NCBI GenBank assembly: GCA_039696685.1
Contig: CP155566.1
Coordinates: 2,604,001 to 2,668,000 of the forward strand
Origin: Vibrio sp. CDRSL-10 TSBA
Lineage (GTDB): Bacteria > Pseudomonadota > Gammaproteobacteria > Enterobacterales > Vibrionaceae
DNA: 64,000 nt
Direction of reading: 5' to 3'
Part shown: positions 49,560-61,431 of the stretch, in pieces
Numbering within the stretch: the first letter of the stretch is position 1
Layout of the letters: every line of letters starts with the position of its first letter
Translations under genes and position numbers: made by a program
The notes under the pieces: generated by a model
Told to the model about the DNA's origin: nothing
Databases searched by the model: none
The model's input: only the letters and a program-made list of their open reading frames with translations

Positions 49560-50312
49560 TTATTTCTGTTCAGACATCTGTTTAGACTGAGATTTAACCC
49601 GGTAATTCACTCCGACTGGTGACAAACGACGTTTGAAACGCCAGTGTGGTTTAATCGGCTTAAGCGGATAGGTACGCTTGCGCGCCACGATGAAATACAG
49701 GCTGCCAAAGACACGCCCGTAGTCACCAAGACCATTTTCCAGCCAGGTCCACAGCGGACGATATTTCTGCATCGGAAACAACGCATACTGATCGCACTCC
49801 ACGACCTGATAATTGAGCACTCCAAGCCAGTCTTTAATCCGGTTAGGGGTAAACATGCGTCCGCTCCACGGCAGGCTACGCTTACGCCAAGGCAAAAAAC
49901 TGGCCAGCCCGGTCAGACTGAGCGGGTTAAAGCCGGTCAGAATGATGTAGCCATCATCAATCAAGACCCGGTCTACCTCACGTAACATCCGGTGCGGGTC
50001 GTTACAGTAGTCCAGTTGATGGGTCACGATCACGGCATCAATACTGCGTTCCAAAAAGGGTAATTCACCACTGTCGGCGATCACAGTATGCAATGGGTTC
50101 TGGATATCGAGATGAACTTGGTGTTGAATATTACAGTTACAACTGGCAAGTTCGCAGCTCAGGCCACCCAGTTTCAACATATGATAGCCAAACAGTTTCG
50201 GGCACCACTCATCAAGCCGGGTTTGAATCGACTCACAGACCCACTGGCCATTTTTCATTTGAGACCACGAATGCGGTGTCTCAAGTTTTTTTTCACTGCG
50301 TGCTGGTTTCAT
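49560..50312 (-). CDS. yafS: SAM-dependent methyltransferase YafS
   Basis: 250 residues. It has a class I methyltransferase fold of the Methyltransf_11 type, with DSGELPFLERSIDAVIVTHQLDYCNDPHRMLRE-type core (IDAVIVTHQLDYCNDPH) and VLIDDGYIILTGFNPLS. The C-terminus is strongly basic. The substrate is unknown. Position between rnhA and gloB matches E. coli yafS. Confidence 0.88.
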   Translation of the reverse strand: MKPARSEKKLETPHSWSQMKNGQWVCESIQTRLDEWCPKLFGYHMLKLGGLSCELASCNCNIQHQVHLDIQNPLHTVIADSGELPFLERSIDAVIVTHQLDYCNDPHRMLREVDRVLIDDGYIILTGFNPLSLTGLASFLPWRKRSLPWSGRMFTPNRIKDWLGVLNYQVVECDQYALFPMQKYRPLWTWLENGLGDYGRVFGSLYFIVARKRTYPLKPIKPHWRFKRRLSPVGVNYRVKSQSKQMSEQK

Positions 50313-50349
50313 TGCTAACTCGCTTCACCAAGGTGACTGGAGATAACTC

Positions 50350-51109
50350 ATGTTACATATCAAAAGCATACCCGCATTTAATGATAATTACATCTGGCTG
50401 ATTAAAAATAGCGATCAGCGTTGTGCGGTGGTCGATCCGGGCGATGCCGCGCCGGTGCTTGACTATCTGGCTCAGCATGAACTGGTTTCTGGATGCCATC
50501 CTGATCACCCATCATCACCATGACCATATCGGCGGAGTGCCTGAACTGGTGCGTCAGTTTCCGCACGTTGATGTCGTCGGCCCATCCAAAGAGCCGATTC
50601 CGACCCAGACCCATCCGGTCGACGGCGGCGATCAGATTGAGCTGTTTGATGAACGTTTTATGGTGCTTGATTTACCGGGCCATACCCTGGGCCATATCGG
50701 CTATGTCGGCGACGGCAAGCTGTTTTGTGGCGACGTGCTGTTTTCTGCCGGCTGCGGGCGGGTATTTGAAGGCACGATGGAGCAGATGTTCACGTCACTA
50801 AACAAACTCACCAGCCTGCCTGATGAAACCGAGGTGTACTGCGCACACGAATACACCGCCAGTAACATCGCTTTTGCCATGGCCGTCGAGCCCGATAACG
50901 AACAGTTACAAATTTATCGTGATGAAGTCATCCGCCTGCGCGGCCAGGGTAAATCCACCCTGCCGACCACTCTGCAACGGGAGAAATGGATCAATCCTTT
51001 CTTGCGCACACAGGCTTCAAGCGTCATGAAGTCAGTGAGCAATCGCACCGAGCAAACGGATGCGTTGTCGGTATTTAGTGCATTACGTGAGTGGAAGAAC
51101 GAATTTTGA
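50350..51109 (+). CDS. gloB: Hydroxyacylglutathione hydrolase (glyoxalase II), +1 base at 50485-50489
   Basis: Hydrolyses S-D-lactoylglutathione in methylglyoxal detoxification. It is a metallo-beta-lactamase fold with [40 protein letters not shown] and [10 protein letters not shown]. It starts [16 protein letters not shown]. Removing one base at 50485-50489 restores [20 protein letters not shown] and 252 residues. Read literally, the start would be lost and the gene misannotated from 50423. It is divergent from yafS with 37 bases between. Confidence 0.95.
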
Positions 51110-51181
51110 CGTATTCTTGCTTGTCACGGGATTAATACGGAAAGTATTATCAGCAGCCAACGATAAAAAAGGCTGTCTTAC

Positions 51182-52741
51182 ATGCGAGTACAATTCAGCT
51201 GGGTAATTGCACTGCTACTTGCCGGATGCCAAACTACCCAGCCTTTGAGTCAAGATACATCAGAAAACAGGGAAAAGAGCACTGCATCTGCCCAGATGAC
51301 CGTGCCGCCAACCCCATCCAAAACTACGCTGAAAGCCCCGAAGGTAGTCCCCCCTCAGGAGCAGGATGACGTGTGGCAGCGCATCGCTATGCAACTGTCG
51401 CTGCCGATTCCGGATGACGAAACGGTCAACTACTACCGCACCTGGTATATCAAACATCCGGGCCATTTAGCGATTGTCGCCGAGCGGGCCAAACCTTTTC
51501 TGCATTTAATTACCGAAAAAATCGAACAGCGTCATCTGCCACTCGAACTGGCTCTGCTGCCTGTAGTGGAAAGTTCGTTCGATGCGTTTGCCTATTCACA
51601 CGGCAGTGCGGCCGGCTTGTGGCAGTTTGTACCGGCGACCGGCAAAATGTACGGTCTTAAGCAGAACTTCTGGTATGACGGACGTCGTGATGTAGACGCC
51701 GCCACGGATGCTGCGCTCGATTACCTGACCTATCTGGGTAACCGTTTTGACGGCAACTGGTATAACGCCATTGCCGCCTACAACAGTGGCGGCGGCCGGG
51801 TCTCCCAGGCGATGCGTAAAAACATACGCCACGGAAAACCGACCGATTTCTTCTCACTCGACCTGCCGAAAGAAACCAGCGGTTATGTGCCTAAGTTACT
51901 GGCTCTGGCTGATATCATCGCCAACCAGGAAAAATACGGTATCGAGCTGCCAGCGATCGCTAACCAGCCGGTACTGAAACTGGTTGATCCGAAAGAGCAG
52001 CTCGACCTCGCCATTGCGGCCAAGTATGCCGGCATCAGCGTCAAAGAACTGCAAAGCTATAACCCGGCCTTTAACCAGTGGGCCACGGCGCCTAACGGGC
52101 CGCATCAACTGCTGATCCCGGTTGATAAAGTCACGCGCTTTGAACAGCAAGTGGCCGCCAATAAAGGCAAAGGGATGAAGCTGATTCGTTATCAGGTGAA
52201 AAGCGGTGATACCCTGAGCGTGATAGCCAATCGCTACAACACCACCACCAAAGTTCTGCAAACTGCCAATAGCCTGTCCGGCACCTCGATTCGTATCGGA
52301 CAGCATTTGATGGTACCGACGTCAGTCAAAGATGAAAAAGCCTATGCGTTAAGCGCCAGTAACCGTCTGGCCAAAACCCAGTCTTTGGCCCGCGGGCAGT
52401 ACAAGCTGACCCATACCGTGCACTCCGGCGAGAGCCTGTGGACCATCGCACGAGCAAACAACGTGTCGCATCAGGCATTAGCCAAATGGAACGGTATGGG
52501 CCCGCGCGATACCTTGCGGGTAGGGCAGAAATTGGTGATCTGGAAAGACAGCAGCGACGGCGCCATCATCCGCACCGTATTTTATCAGGTACGCAGTGGT
52601 GACACCCTGAGCGGCATCGCTTCGCGCTTCAGTGTCAAAACACGTGATATCGTGCAGTGGAATGAATTATCGAATCAGAAATACCTGCGCCCGGGCCAGA
52701 AACTGAAATTGTATGTTGATGTCACTAAGGTCACGGTATGA
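51182..52741 (+). CDS. mltD: Membrane-bound lytic murein transglycosylase D
   Basis: Outer-membrane lipoprotein that cleaves peptidoglycan, 519 residues. It has a lipobox LLAGC near residue 15, an SLT domain at about 110-235 (ALLPVVESSFDAFAYSHGSAAGLWQF with the catalytic Glu, and NAIAAYNSGGGRV), then three LysM repeats (about 335-380, 400-445, 458-505, each with YxVxSGDTL-type starts). The stop codon overlaps the next gene by 4 bases. Confidence 0.95.
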   Translation: MRVQFSWVIALLLAGCQTTQPLSQDTSENREKSTASAQMTVPPTPSKTTLKAPKVVPPQEQDDVWQRIAMQLSLPIPDDETVNYYRTWYIKHPGHLAIVAERAKPFLHLITEKIEQRHLPLELALLPVVESSFDAFAYSHGSAAGLWQFVPATGKMYGLKQNFWYDGRRDVDAATDAALDYLTYLGNRFDGNWYNAIAAYNSGGGRVSQAMRKNIRHGKPTDFFSLDLPKETSGYVPKLLALADIIANQEKYGIELPAIANQPVLKLVDPKEQLDLAIAAKYAGISVKELQSYNPAFNQWATAPNGPHQLLIPVDKVTRFEQQVAANKGKGMKLIRYQVKSGDTLSVIANRYNTTTKVLQTANSLSGTSIRIGQHLMVPTSVKDEKAYALSASNRLAKTQSLARGQYKLTHTVHSGESLWTIARANNVSHQALAKWNGMGPRDTLRVGQKLVIWKDSSDGAIIRTVFYQVRSGDTLSGIASRFSVKTRDIVQWNELSNQKYLRPGQKLKLYVDVTKVTV

Positions 52742-53424
52742 CACCTTCAGGTAATCCTTTGATCATGCTGGTGGATGTTTTCCGTTCACCGAGCGACTGT
52801 TTTGCCGCCCTCTACCAGCGCAGTCTGTGGGGCTGGCAAACCTATCTGGTGTTAATGATTACGCCGTTTCTGTTCTGGGGAGCGTACTTTGATAACGTTA
52901 ACTTTGAGTGGCTTCGGCAAGGTCTGCAGGCACAACTGACCAGCGCCAACCCGGCGCAGCTGGAACTGCTGCAGCCGGATACACTGATGGCCAGTGAAAT
53001 TATCAGCGATCTGGTGGGGCGGACTCTGACCATTCTGACCCTGGCGTTGTGGTTTCGTCTGGCAACAAAGCCGGTCGCGCCACAGATGGGCTACTGGAAA
53101 TGGTTTGCCGCCAGCAGCGTGGTGCTGTTCCCGGCTGTGATTGGTGATTTAGCCAGTTACGTCAGTCTGTTACTTAAGCATGGTCAGGTGATGAACTACG
53201 CCGCAGACCTCAATAGCCTCAATGGCCTGATTAAACTGCCTCTGACCAGTGACTGGGCTCAGTTTGCCGGTGCTTTCCCGCTGCTGCTGCCTTGGTACAT
53301 TGTGCTGGGTTATACCGCGGTCGGCACCTGGACTCAGCTTGAACGCGGTCAGGTGCTGGTGATCGCCACCCTGCCCTGGCTGGCGTTTTACCTGATCTGG
53401 GCCCTGTTTATCGGCTTAAGTTAA
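52738..53424 (+). CDS. Yip1-family membrane protein
   Basis: 228 residues with about five hydrophobic segments (YLVLMITPFLFWGAYF, LTILTLALWF, WFAASSVVLFPAVIGDLASY, FPLLLPWYIVLGYTAVG, VLVIATLPWLAFYLIWALFI). This resembles the Yip1 domain of small polytopic membrane proteins. The function is not known. The ATGA overlap with mltD indicates translational coupling, and perhaps a role at the cell envelope. Confidence 0.75.
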   Translation: MTPSGNPLIMLVDVFRSPSDCFAALYQRSLWGWQTYLVLMITPFLFWGAYFDNVNFEWLRQGLQAQLTSANPAQLELLQPDTLMASEIISDLVGRTLTILTLALWFRLATKPVAPQMGYWKWFAASSVVLFPAVIGDLASYVSLLLKHGQVMNYAADLNSLNGLIKLPLTSDWAQFAGAFPLLLPWYIVLGYTAVGTWTQLERGQVLVIATLPWLAFYLIWALFIGLS

Positions 53425-53440
53425 CCTTTATTGCCGCCCT

Positions 53441-54293
53441 TTACTGGCTTAAGGTAAACGTCACCAACAAAGGATTATGATCTGAGGCGTCCGAAGCGGG
53501 CGCCTCTGCCGCTTTCAGACTGAGCTGTTTAAAAAACACGTGATCAAGTGGCAGACCATTCACAAAACGGACCCGTTGATCGGGAGTAAAGCGCACTTCC
53601 TGTAACCCGTGCGCCGTCATTACCTGACTGAGCCATTGGGTCCGCTCCTCACTCCAGCTGTTAAAATCACCGGCGACGATAACCGGCCCCTGATGCTGAT
53701 TAAGCTGACCGAGCAGTTGCTTAATCTGAGCCTGATACTCTGTGGTACCTAAGGTAAAGTTAATCGCGTGCAAATTCACCAGAGCCAGACTCTGGCCTGA
53801 ACTGAGCGGATACAGGGCGTACAGGGCGGATTTAGGCAGTCTTAACCAGGGTTTCCAGCGCGGTAAAGGCGCACACCTGTTGCGGCGCTGCACGTGCAGC
53901 ATTAAGAACACCCGCTGACTCACCAAGTACCTCAAACGCGTTGACCTGATTGGCCTGCCAGCGCCTTTGCTGCAGCCAGGCTTGCAATTCATCGCTCATA
54001 CTCGCCTCCTGCAACAAGAGTAAATTCGCATCCGCACTCAAATCCTGCAACACCGATTGCCAGTCTGGCCGGTTCTGCTTATAAATGTTCCACACCACCA
54101 GCTTCAGCGTACCATCATGGTCGAGATAATCGTGGGCCGGATACTGAGAGCATTGCTGTGGCAAGGTATCGGTAAGGGGAGCAGCCTGAGTTAACTGTGG
54201 TTCATCTGGCACCGAAAACAGGACTGCAAAGCTGGCTGGCACCAGCAGGACAGCCAGCAGCAGTCCCCAGACTATAAGGCGTTTTTTCATCAC
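53441..54293 (-). CDS. yafD: Endonuclease/exonuclease/phosphatase-family protein YafD, +1 base at 53851-53855
   Basis: One N-terminal membrane or signal segment ([21 protein letters not shown]), then the EEP fold with [38 protein letters not shown] and a final SDHNPLLV. This places the catalytic domain outside the cytoplasm. Removing one base at 53851-53855 restores [20 protein letters not shown] and 283 residues. The neighbourhood (mltD, gloB, yafS, rnhA, dnaQ) is that of E. coli yafD. It converges with the Yip1-type gene. Confidence 0.88.
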
Positions 54294-54390
54294 AATTGAT
54301 CCTGTCAGATATTACCTGCACCTTAGCACTGCGCTGATCACGCGACAAGCCAGCACGACTCTCAGTGCACTTTACTCACATGCCGCGGAC

Positions 54391-54420
54391 AAAAAAATAA
54401 GGAGCCGAGGCTCCTTATTC
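54391..54420 (-). terminator. Terminator after glnB
   Basis: Minus-strand stem AAGGAGCC / GGCTCCTT followed by a run of T. Confidence 0.85.
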
Positions 54421-54461
54421 AACAATTCAGGCAATCATGACGTGAGTTCACCCGGCAGGGG

Positions 54462-54809
<348 letters not shown>

Positions 54810-54862
54810 TTAAACTTCTCTTTGATAGCAATATTATCTGCTAGCCGTTGTAAACAATCAAT

Positions 54863-54889
54863 AAAAAGCCCGAGCGAAGCTCGGGCTGT
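54863..54889 (-). terminator. Terminator after the cytochrome c gene
   Basis: Minus-strand stem AGCCCGAGC-TTC-GCTCGGGCT followed by TTTT. Confidence 0.88.
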
Positions 54890-54914
54890 GTCTCAAACTG
54901 AGGGATAGATACCA

Positions 54915-55226
54915 TTACAGGCTGGCGTAATAAGCCGCCAGGTTGGCAATATCCGTATCGCTCAGCATAGAGGCCTGAGGCTGCATAATCATAGCATTGC
55001 CGCCAGTACGCTCTTTGTTTTTGTATGCATTCAGTGCATTGATGATGTATTGCTCGCTCTGCCCTTTCAGGTTCGGATAGCCCGGAATTACCGCAATACC
55101 ATCTGCGCCGTGACACGCTGCGCACACGGACGCTTTGGCTTTGCCTGCCGCTGCATCACCGGCTGCCATGGCATTGCCGGCCAGCAGACTCAGACCCAAC
55201 ATCATTCCCATCGTGAGTTTATTCAT
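54915..55226 (-). CDS. Cytochrome c5-like periplasmic c-type cytochrome
   Basis: 103 residues. A signal peptide ([17 protein letters not shown]) is followed by one heme site CAACH, with the distal Met ligand probably in [14 protein letters not shown], and the final helix [12 protein letters not shown]. This is a small class I cytochrome carrying electrons in the periplasm, like vibrio cytochrome c-553/c5. It has its own terminator. Confidence 0.9.
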   Translation of the reverse strand: MNKLTMGMMLGLSLLAGNAMAAGDAAAGKAKASVCAACHGADGIAVIPGYPNLKGQSEQYIINALNAYKNKERTGGNAMIMQPQASMLSDTDIANLAAYYASL

Positions 55227-55290
55227 TGCTTACCCTTATTTTCCATATTGTTATACGCGTAGTTATCTACTTACTATACCAATATCCATA

Positions 55291-55362
55291 TACGACAAAT
55301 AAGATACATAAGACAAATATCTATAGTAAGACAAATTGCTATAGTAAGATAAATAGCTATAT
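55291..55362. repeat. Tandem 18-bp repeats between cytochrome c and tilS
   Basis: Units TAAGACAAATATCTATAG (55309), TAAGACAAATTGCTATAG (55327) and TAAGATAAATAGCTATAT (55345) are preceded by a more degenerate copy at 55291. They occupy half of the 158-base gap downstream of tilS and upstream of the cytochrome gene. Confidence 0.75.
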
Positions 55363-55384
55363 ACGCTGTTTTTACACCCAAATA

Positions 55385-56683
55385 TCACTGCTGCCAGATG
55401 AGCTCACCATCACTGCCGCTGAAATCACGCTCAACAAACAGACCGGCCACAGCAACAACCTGTTGCTGATACATGAGTATCGGTATCCGGCGTCGCTGCC
55501 AACTCGGAATCTGATACTCCTGAAACAGCTTTTTCAGTTTGCGTGAACCGGCTCTTCCCACCGGACAAGCCGATAATCCCTGCGGCTCAAAAATGACCCG
55601 TAAATGTTCCGGCTCGGCGGGAATACGCAGGTTACCACCAGGTGTGACACGCAACACAAGTTGCCCTATATCATCTGGTAAATCAAGTACCTGGTCAGGC
55701 TTAATCTGCCGACCCCAGGCGGAGACATCGGCCTGCTGGCCAACACAATATAAACGGCGATTAAAACGCCGGATGTCATACAGCCCTAATTTTAGCTTAG
55801 GATTCGCATCCTGCTCAGCCTGCGCCACTTCATGCCAGATGATATCAGTCTGGATACGGCTTGGCATATTCAACTCATGACGGTTCAGCCAGGCGCGCAG
55901 CAATTGCCGCCGCACCGCAGCACTGTGTCTGGTCAGGCTGTCAATCGCGAGACTTCCGTCGGCGTGCAGCGCCTGCTGCAGCGCATCCGTGAGTAATTCA
56001 GCCAGTACGCCTTCCTGTTCAGCACACAGTTCCGCACTGCGCTGCACCGCCTGACGAATAGCGGGCCAGCGCTGAGTGAGCAGCGGTGTCACCTCATGAC
56101 GGAGAAAATTACGCTCATAACGGGTATCGAGATTACTTTCATCTTCCACCCAGGCTAACTGCTGCTGCGCAGCAAACGCTTCTATATCGCTCCTGGCGAC
56201 AGTGAGCAGCGGCCGCAGCAACCGGCCTTGGCCAAACGCAGCGCTGCGCGGCATTGAAGCCAGTCCTTTCGGACCGCTGCCGCGCTTGAGTGCCAGTAAG
56301 AAGGTTTCCAGTTGATCATCACTGTGCTGGCCCAGCAGCAGACAACTGTGCTGGTCAATATGGCCAGACAACGCCGCATAACGCGCCTGGCGCGCCAGCT
56401 GTTCAATACTGTCACCCTGACCTGTCTCGAAGTTCACCCGCTCAACGCATAAGGGAACCGCTAACGCGTCGCACCAGGCCTGGCACTGCTCAGCCCACTC
56501 ATCGGCATTAGTACTGAGGCCATGATGAACATGCACCGCTGAGATAAGGGTACCGTGCTGCGCGCGGTAACGTGCCAGCAGTTCCAGCATGACCCGCGAG
56601 TCAACGCCACCACTCAACGCCAGCACATAGTGCCGGGCCGGATGCTGACTCAGGGACTGACTGAAATGAGCGTATAGATCCAT
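55385..56683 (-). CDS. tilS: tRNA(Ile)-lysidine synthase
   Basis: Converts C34 of tRNA-Ile(CAU) to lysidine so that AUA is read as Ile. The P-loop VLALSGGVDSRVML lies near the N-terminus, then VHVHHGLSTNADEW, LGQHSDDQLETFLLALKRGSG and the C-terminal TilS domains. From the ATG at 56683 it has 432 residues, the length of E. coli TilS. The open frame extends to 56797, but the extra part is atypical and AAAGAG lies just before 56683/56686. Confidence 0.94.
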   Translation of the reverse strand: MDLYAHFSQSLSQHPARHYVLALSGGVDSRVMLELLARYRAQHGTLISAVHVHHGLSTNADEWAEQCQAWCDALAVPLCVERVNFETGQGDSIEQLARQARYAALSGHIDQHSCLLLGQHSDDQLETFLLALKRGSGPKGLASMPRSAAFGQGRLLRPLLTVARSDIEAFAAQQQLAWVEDESNLDTRYERNFLRHEVTPLLTQRWPAIRQAVQRSAELCAEQEGVLAELLTDALQQALHADGSLAIDSLTRHSAAVRRQLLRAWLNRHELNMPSRIQTDIIWHEVAQAEQDANPKLKLGLYDIRRFNRRLYCVGQQADVSAWGRQIKPDQVLDLPDDIGQLVLRVTPGGNLRIPAEPEHLRVIFEPQGLSACPVGRAGSRKLKKLFQEYQIPSWQRRRIPILMYQQQVVAVAGLFVERDFSGSDGELIWQQ

Positions 56684-56795
56684 CATGACTCTTTGATCGA
56701 ACAGGTAAGGAAAAGCGTGTGTATCTGCTCCAGTATATACACAAAGCCTCACTCTGGCAGCACAGGCCGCCAGGTTATTTGATTGACTTAAAAGC

Positions 56796-56823
56796 AAAAA
56801 GGCCGGACTGAGTCCGACCTTTT
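56796..56823 (-). terminator. Terminator after accA
   Basis: Minus-strand stem AGGTCGGACT / AGTCCGGCCT followed by TTTTT, between accA and tilS. It is weakly positioned for use in the other direction. Confidence 0.82.
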
Positions 56824-56851
56824 ATCGTTATCGCGCAGAGCGGTATGCTAA

Positions 56852-57812
56852 TCAGCAGTAACCGTAGCTCATCAGACGCTGGTAGCGGCGCTCAAGCAGA
56901 GACTCTTGATCCAGCTTTTCCAGATCTTCCAGCTGACGCAGCAGCGTCGCTTTCATATTAGCAGCCGTCTGTACGTGGTCACGATGCGCGCCACCCAGCG
57001 GCTCTTCAATGATTTCATCAATCAGCTCAAGCTCTTTCAGACGAGGAGCAACCAGGCCCATCGCTTCTGCAGCCTGAGGCGCTTTGTCTGAATCACGCCA
57101 CAGAATCGAGGCACAACCTTCTGGCGAAATCACTGAGTAGGTTGAATATTGCAGCATGTTAACGTAGTCACCCACACCGATTGCCAGTGCACCACCTGAA
57201 CCGCCTTCACCCACAACGTTACAGATAACAGGTACCGTCAGGCCTGCCATCACTTTGAGGTTTTTCGCGATCGCTTCAGACTGACCACGCTCTTCCGCGC
57301 CAACACCAGGATACGCACCTGCTGTATCGATGAAGGTGATGATTGGCATGTTGAAACGCTCAGCCATCTCCATCAGACGCAGAGCTTTACGGTAACCTTC
57401 CGGCTTTGGCATACCAAAGTTACGTTTCACTTTTTCACGCGTTTCGCGACCTTTCTGGTGACCAATCACCATCACCGGACGACCGTCCAGACGAGCCATA
57501 CCGCCGACAATAGCTTTATCGTCAGCAAAGGCACGGTCACCAGCCAGTTTCGTCAAACTCAGTGAATACATTCTCGATGTAATCCAGAGTGTAAGGACGC
57601 TGCGGATGGCGTGCCATCTGCGCTACTTGCCATGCACCTAAGTCACTGAAGATTTTCTTTTTAAGCTCCAGGCTTTTCTTTTCTAGCTGTTCAATCTCTT
57701 TTTCCAGATCGACTGAAGTATCGCCGCCGTGACGTGAAACATCACGTAGCGCCTGAATCTTAGCTTCAAGTTCTACAATAGGTTTTTCAAATTCTAGAAA
57801 ATTTAGGCTCAT
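56852..57812 (-). CDS. accA: Acetyl-CoA carboxylase carboxyltransferase alpha subunit, +1 base at 57547-57551
   Basis: Makes malonyl-CoA together with AccD, an essential step. The N-terminal coiled region ([19 protein letters not shown]) and the carboxyltransferase core ([54 protein letters not shown]) lie in two frames. Removing one base at 57547-57551 joins [20 protein letters not shown] and gives 319 residues, exactly the usual length. As the gene is essential, a real frameshift is very unlikely. Confidence 0.96.
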
Positions 57813-57856
57813 CTACCGATCCTTTTTTACTCAGCTCGCAATGGCGCAGCTGAATT

Positions 57857-60800
57857 TTAGTTAAATTCGAGTTCTACCTGGTCTTTGCCAAGCAACTGTT
57901 TTAATTCGTCTAACAATGTATCGCTTGGAGTGACACGCCACTCAGTGCCTAACGTCAGGCGTGCTCGCGCATCTGGGCGCTGGTAGTATACATTGACAGG
58001 GACAGTCCCTGCTCGGTGAGGCTCTAAGATGTGACTAAAGCGCTCAAAAAACTGCTCATTGATCTGCGATTGCTCAATCGAAACCGACAAGCCTCGGGCA
58101 TATTTTTCACGCGCGCTACCCAAGTCCATGACTTCGCGCGCCGACATTTTAAGGCCACCGTTGAAGTCATCAAAGCTGACCTGTCCGGAAATAACCAAAA
58201 TTTTATCTGTTTCTAACAATTCTGCATAGCGATCCAGCGCATCGGAAAATAACATCACTTCCATCCGGCCGCTACGATCATCAATTGTCATGATACCAAT
58301 CCGGTTACCGCGTTTGGTCGTCATGACCCGTGCTGCGATGACCAGACCAGCCACAGTCACCGACTGATCGCGTCGGGTTGGCGTCGCCTCATTCAATCGA
58401 CAACTGGTGTACTTGTTGAGTTCCTTCAGGTACGCATTAATCGGATGCCCGGTCAGGTAAAGACCCAATGTCTCGCGTTCACCTTCCAGCCACACTTTTT
58501 CCGGCCATTCATCGACCTGGGTGTACTTCTGCTCCACCTCTTCCGGCGCATCGGTCAGAACACCAAACATATCGGTCTGGCCAAATGCTTCCGCCTGGTG
58601 ATGCTGACTGGCTGATTTCACCGCATCGCTCAATGAAGCCATCAGCGCCGCGCGATGCGGCCCGAGACGGTCCATGGCGCCGGCCAGAATCAGCTTCTCA
58701 ATCACCCGTTTGTTGACTTTTTTCAGATCAATCCGCGCACAGAAATCGAACAGGTCCTTGAAGTAACCGCCTTTAGATCGAGCCTCCAGAATCGCTTCAA
58801 TCGGCCCTTCACCGACACCTTTAATCGCCCCGATACCATACACTATCGCGCCGGCATCATCGACGTTAAACCGATACAGGCCGGAGTTAATGTCCGGTGG
58901 CAATACGGTCAGCCCCATGCGCATACACTCATCGACCAGGCCCACCACTTTCTCGGTGTTGTCCATATCCGCGGTCATTACCGCTGCCATGAACTCCGCC
59001 GGATAGTGAGTTTTGAGCCATAGCGTCTGGTACGATACTAAAGCATAGGCGGCTGAGTGCGATTTGTTAAACCCGTATCCGGCAAATTTTTCCACCAGAT
59101 CGAAGATTTTCATCGCCAGTTCGCCGTCAACACCGTTATTTTCGGCCCCTGACTGGAACACAGCGCGCTGCTTAGCCATCTCTTCCGGTTTTTTCTTACC
59201 CATCGCCCGGCGCAACATATCCGCGCCACCTAAGGTATAGCCAGCCAGAACCTGGGCGATCTGCATGACCTGTTCCTGATAGAGAATGATGCCGTAGGTC
59301 GGCTCCAGAATCTCTTTCAGCGACTCGTGCTGCCATTTTTCATCCGGATAGGAGATGGCTTCACGACCATGCTTACGGTCGATAAAGTTATCTACCATGC
59401 CCGATTGCAGCGGGCCCGGACGGAACAGGGCAACCAGTGCGATGATGTCTTCAAAACAGTCCGGCTGCAGACGTTTAATCAGCTCTTTCATACCGCGCGA
59501 TTCGAGCTGGAATACCGCGGTGGTTTCTGAGTTTTGTAAGACCCGGAACGAGGCCGGATCAGCCAGCGGAATTGACTCGATACGCACCGGCGCCTCACCG
59601 GCTTTTTCACGCCGCGGGTTAATCAGCCCCAGCGCCCAGTCGATGATGGTCAGGGTACGCAGGCCAAGGAAGTCAAACTTAACCAGACCGGCGTATTCGA
59701 CGTCGTTCTTGTCAAACTGAGTCACCGGATGGTGGCCTTCAGCATCACAATACAGAGGTGCAAAATCGGTAATCGAGGTCGGGGAAATCACCACCCCGCC
59801 CGCGTGTTTACCGGCGTTACGTGTACACCCTTCCAGAATGCGACACATATCGATCAGTTCTTTAACTTCTTCGTCGGCTTCGTACAGCTCCGGCAGGGCC
59901 GGTTCGGCTTTAAACGCTTTTTCCAGCGTCATACCCGGGTCCGGCGGGATCATTTTCGAGATGCGATCGACAAAGCCAAACGGATGCCCCAGCACCCGGC
60001 CAACATCGCGAATTACCGCTTTCGCCGCCATGGTACCAAAGGTGATGATCTGCGATACCGCATCGCGGCCGTACATTTCCGCCACGTGATCAATCACCAG
60101 ATCGCGTTTATCCATACAGAAGTCGACGTCGAAATCGGGCATGGATACCCGCTCCGGGTTAAGGAAGCGTTCGAACAGCAGATCGTATTCAAGCGGATCC
60201 AAATCGGTGATTTTCAGGGCGTAAGCCACCAGAGAACCAGCACCTGAGCCCCGCCCCGGGCCTACCGGAATATCGTTATCTTTCGACCATTGGATGAACT
60301 CCATTACGATCAGGAAGTAACCCGGGAATCCCATCTGGTTGATCACCTGCAGCTCGATCTCCAGACGCTCATCATAAGCCGGGCGACGCTCGGCTCTCAC
60401 GGCCGGATCCGGAAACAGGAATTCCAGACGCTCTTCGAGGCCTTCCTGCGACTTTTTGACCAGGAATTCCGTTTCCAGCATCCCCTCAGTCGGGAATGCC
60501 GGCAGGAAATATTCGCCCAGACGTACAGTCACGTTACAGCGCTTGGCAATCTCGACACTGTTTTCCAGTGCCTCCGGAATATCGGCAAACAGATTGCACA
60601 TCTCTTCTTCGCTGCGCAGATACTGCTGCGCGCTGTAGTTCTTTGGCCGGCGCGGGTCTTCTAAGGTGTAACCATCGTGAATCGCCACCCGGATTTCATG
60701 GGCATCGAACTGTTCCGGTTCAAGAAATACCACGTCGTTGGTCGCCACCACCGGCAGGTCGGCCTGCTCAGCCAGTTCAAGCGCAAAATGGAGATAACTT

Positions 60801-61336
60801 TCTTCATCGGCACGCCCGGTACGTACCAGTTCAAGATAAAAATGGTCAGCGAAATGGGTCTGGTAAAACTCGACACATTTCTCCACCAGCGCCTGGTTAC
60901 CTTTCAGTAGCGCACGGCCGATATCACCGCTTTTCGCACCGGACAGCAGGATCAGGCCTTCGGAATATTTCACCAGCCACTCTTTATCAATCACCGGCTG
61001 GTGCTGAACATGACCACGCAGATACGCATCGGAGATCAGCAGGGTCAGGTTTTTGTAGCCTTGATTATTTTTAGCCAGGACAGTAATGCGGGTCAGCTCA
61101 TCACCAAACTCGTCAGAACGCACGGCAAAGTCAGCGCCGACAATCGGCTTGATGCCACAGCCATGCGCAGTGCCATAGAACTTCACAAGACCACACAGGT
61201 TGGTAAAGTCGGTCAGGGCCATTGCCGGCATGCCCATTGCTGCCACTTTTTTCACCAGAGGCGGCACTTTTGACAGGCCGTCAACCATGGAGAAATCACT
61301 GTGAACACGTAAGTGGATAAACTTTGGGTCTGACAT
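57857..61336 (-). CDS. dnaE: DNA polymerase III alpha subunit
   Basis: Replicative DNA polymerase, 1159 residues, intact. The PHP domain is at the N-terminus ([16 protein letters not shown]). The palm catalytic Asp residues are in [14 protein letters not shown] (about residues 400-412) and the third follows near 555. [16 protein letters not shown] and [20 protein letters not shown] are family signatures. The clamp-binding and OB-fold region ([20 protein letters not shown]) closes the protein. It lies between rnhB and accA in the conserved lpx-rnhB-dnaE-accA order. Confidence 0.97.
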   Translation of the reverse strand: MSDPKFIHLRVHSDFSMVDGLSKVPPLVKKVAAMGMPAMALTDFTNLCGLVKFYGTAHGCGIKPIVGADFAVRSDEFGDELTRITVLAKNNQGYKNLTLLISDAYLRGHVQHQPVIDKEWLVKYSEGLILLSGAKSGDIGRALLKGNQALVEKCVEFYQTHFADHFYLELVRTGRADEESYLHFALELAEQADLPVVATNDVVFLEPEQFDAHEIRVAIHDGYTLEDPRRPKNYSAQQYLRSEEEMCNLFADIPEALENSVEIAKRCNVTVRLGEYFLPAFPTEGMLETEFLVKKSQEGLEERLEFLFPDPAVRAERRPAYDERLEIELQVINQMGFPGYFLIVMEFIQWSKDNDIPVGPGRGSGAGSLVAYALKITDLDPLEYDLLFERFLNPERVSMPDFDVDFCMDKRDLVIDHVAEMYGRDAVSQIITFGTMAAKAVIRDVGRVLGHPFGFVDRISKMIPPDPGMTLEKAFKAEPALPELYEADEEVKELIDMCRILEGCTRNAGKHAGGVVISPTSITDFAPLYCDAEGHHPVTQFDKNDVEYAGLVKFDFLGLRTLTIIDWALGLINPRREKAGEAPVRIESIPLADPASFRVLQNSETTAVFQLESRGMKELIKRLQPDCFEDIIALVALFRPGPLQSGMVDNFIDRKHGREAISYPDEKWQHESLKEILEPTYGIILYQEQVMQIAQVLAGYTLGGADMLRRAMGKKKPEEMAKQRAVFQSGAENNGVDGELAMKIFDLVEKFAGYGFNKSHSAAYALVSYQTLWLKTHYPAEFMAAVMTADMDNTEKVVGLVDECMRMGLTVLPPDINSGLYRFNVDDAGAIVYGIGAIKGVGEGPIEAILEARSKGGYFKDLFDFCARIDLKKVNKRVIEKLILAGAMDRLGPHRAALMASLSDAVKSASQHHQAEAFGQTDMFGVLTDAPEEVEQKYTQVDEWPEKVWLEGERETLGLYLTGHPINAYLKELNKYTSCRLNEATPTRRDQSVTVAGLVIAARVMTTKRGNRIGIMTIDDRSGRMEVMLFSDALDRYAELLETDKILVISGQVSFDDFNGGLKMSAREVMDLGSAREKYARGLSVSIEQSQINEQFFERFSHILEPHRAGTVPVNVYYQRPDARARLTLGTEWRVTPSDTLLDELKQLLGKDQVELEFN

Positions 61337-61431
61337 TTAATTCTGTCCTGGGGTACTGATAAATTTAACTGGCGCTTATTCTACGTAAATCTGCGCTGAG
61401 ATACAGGGCTTATTCCTGTCTCAGCCATTGG

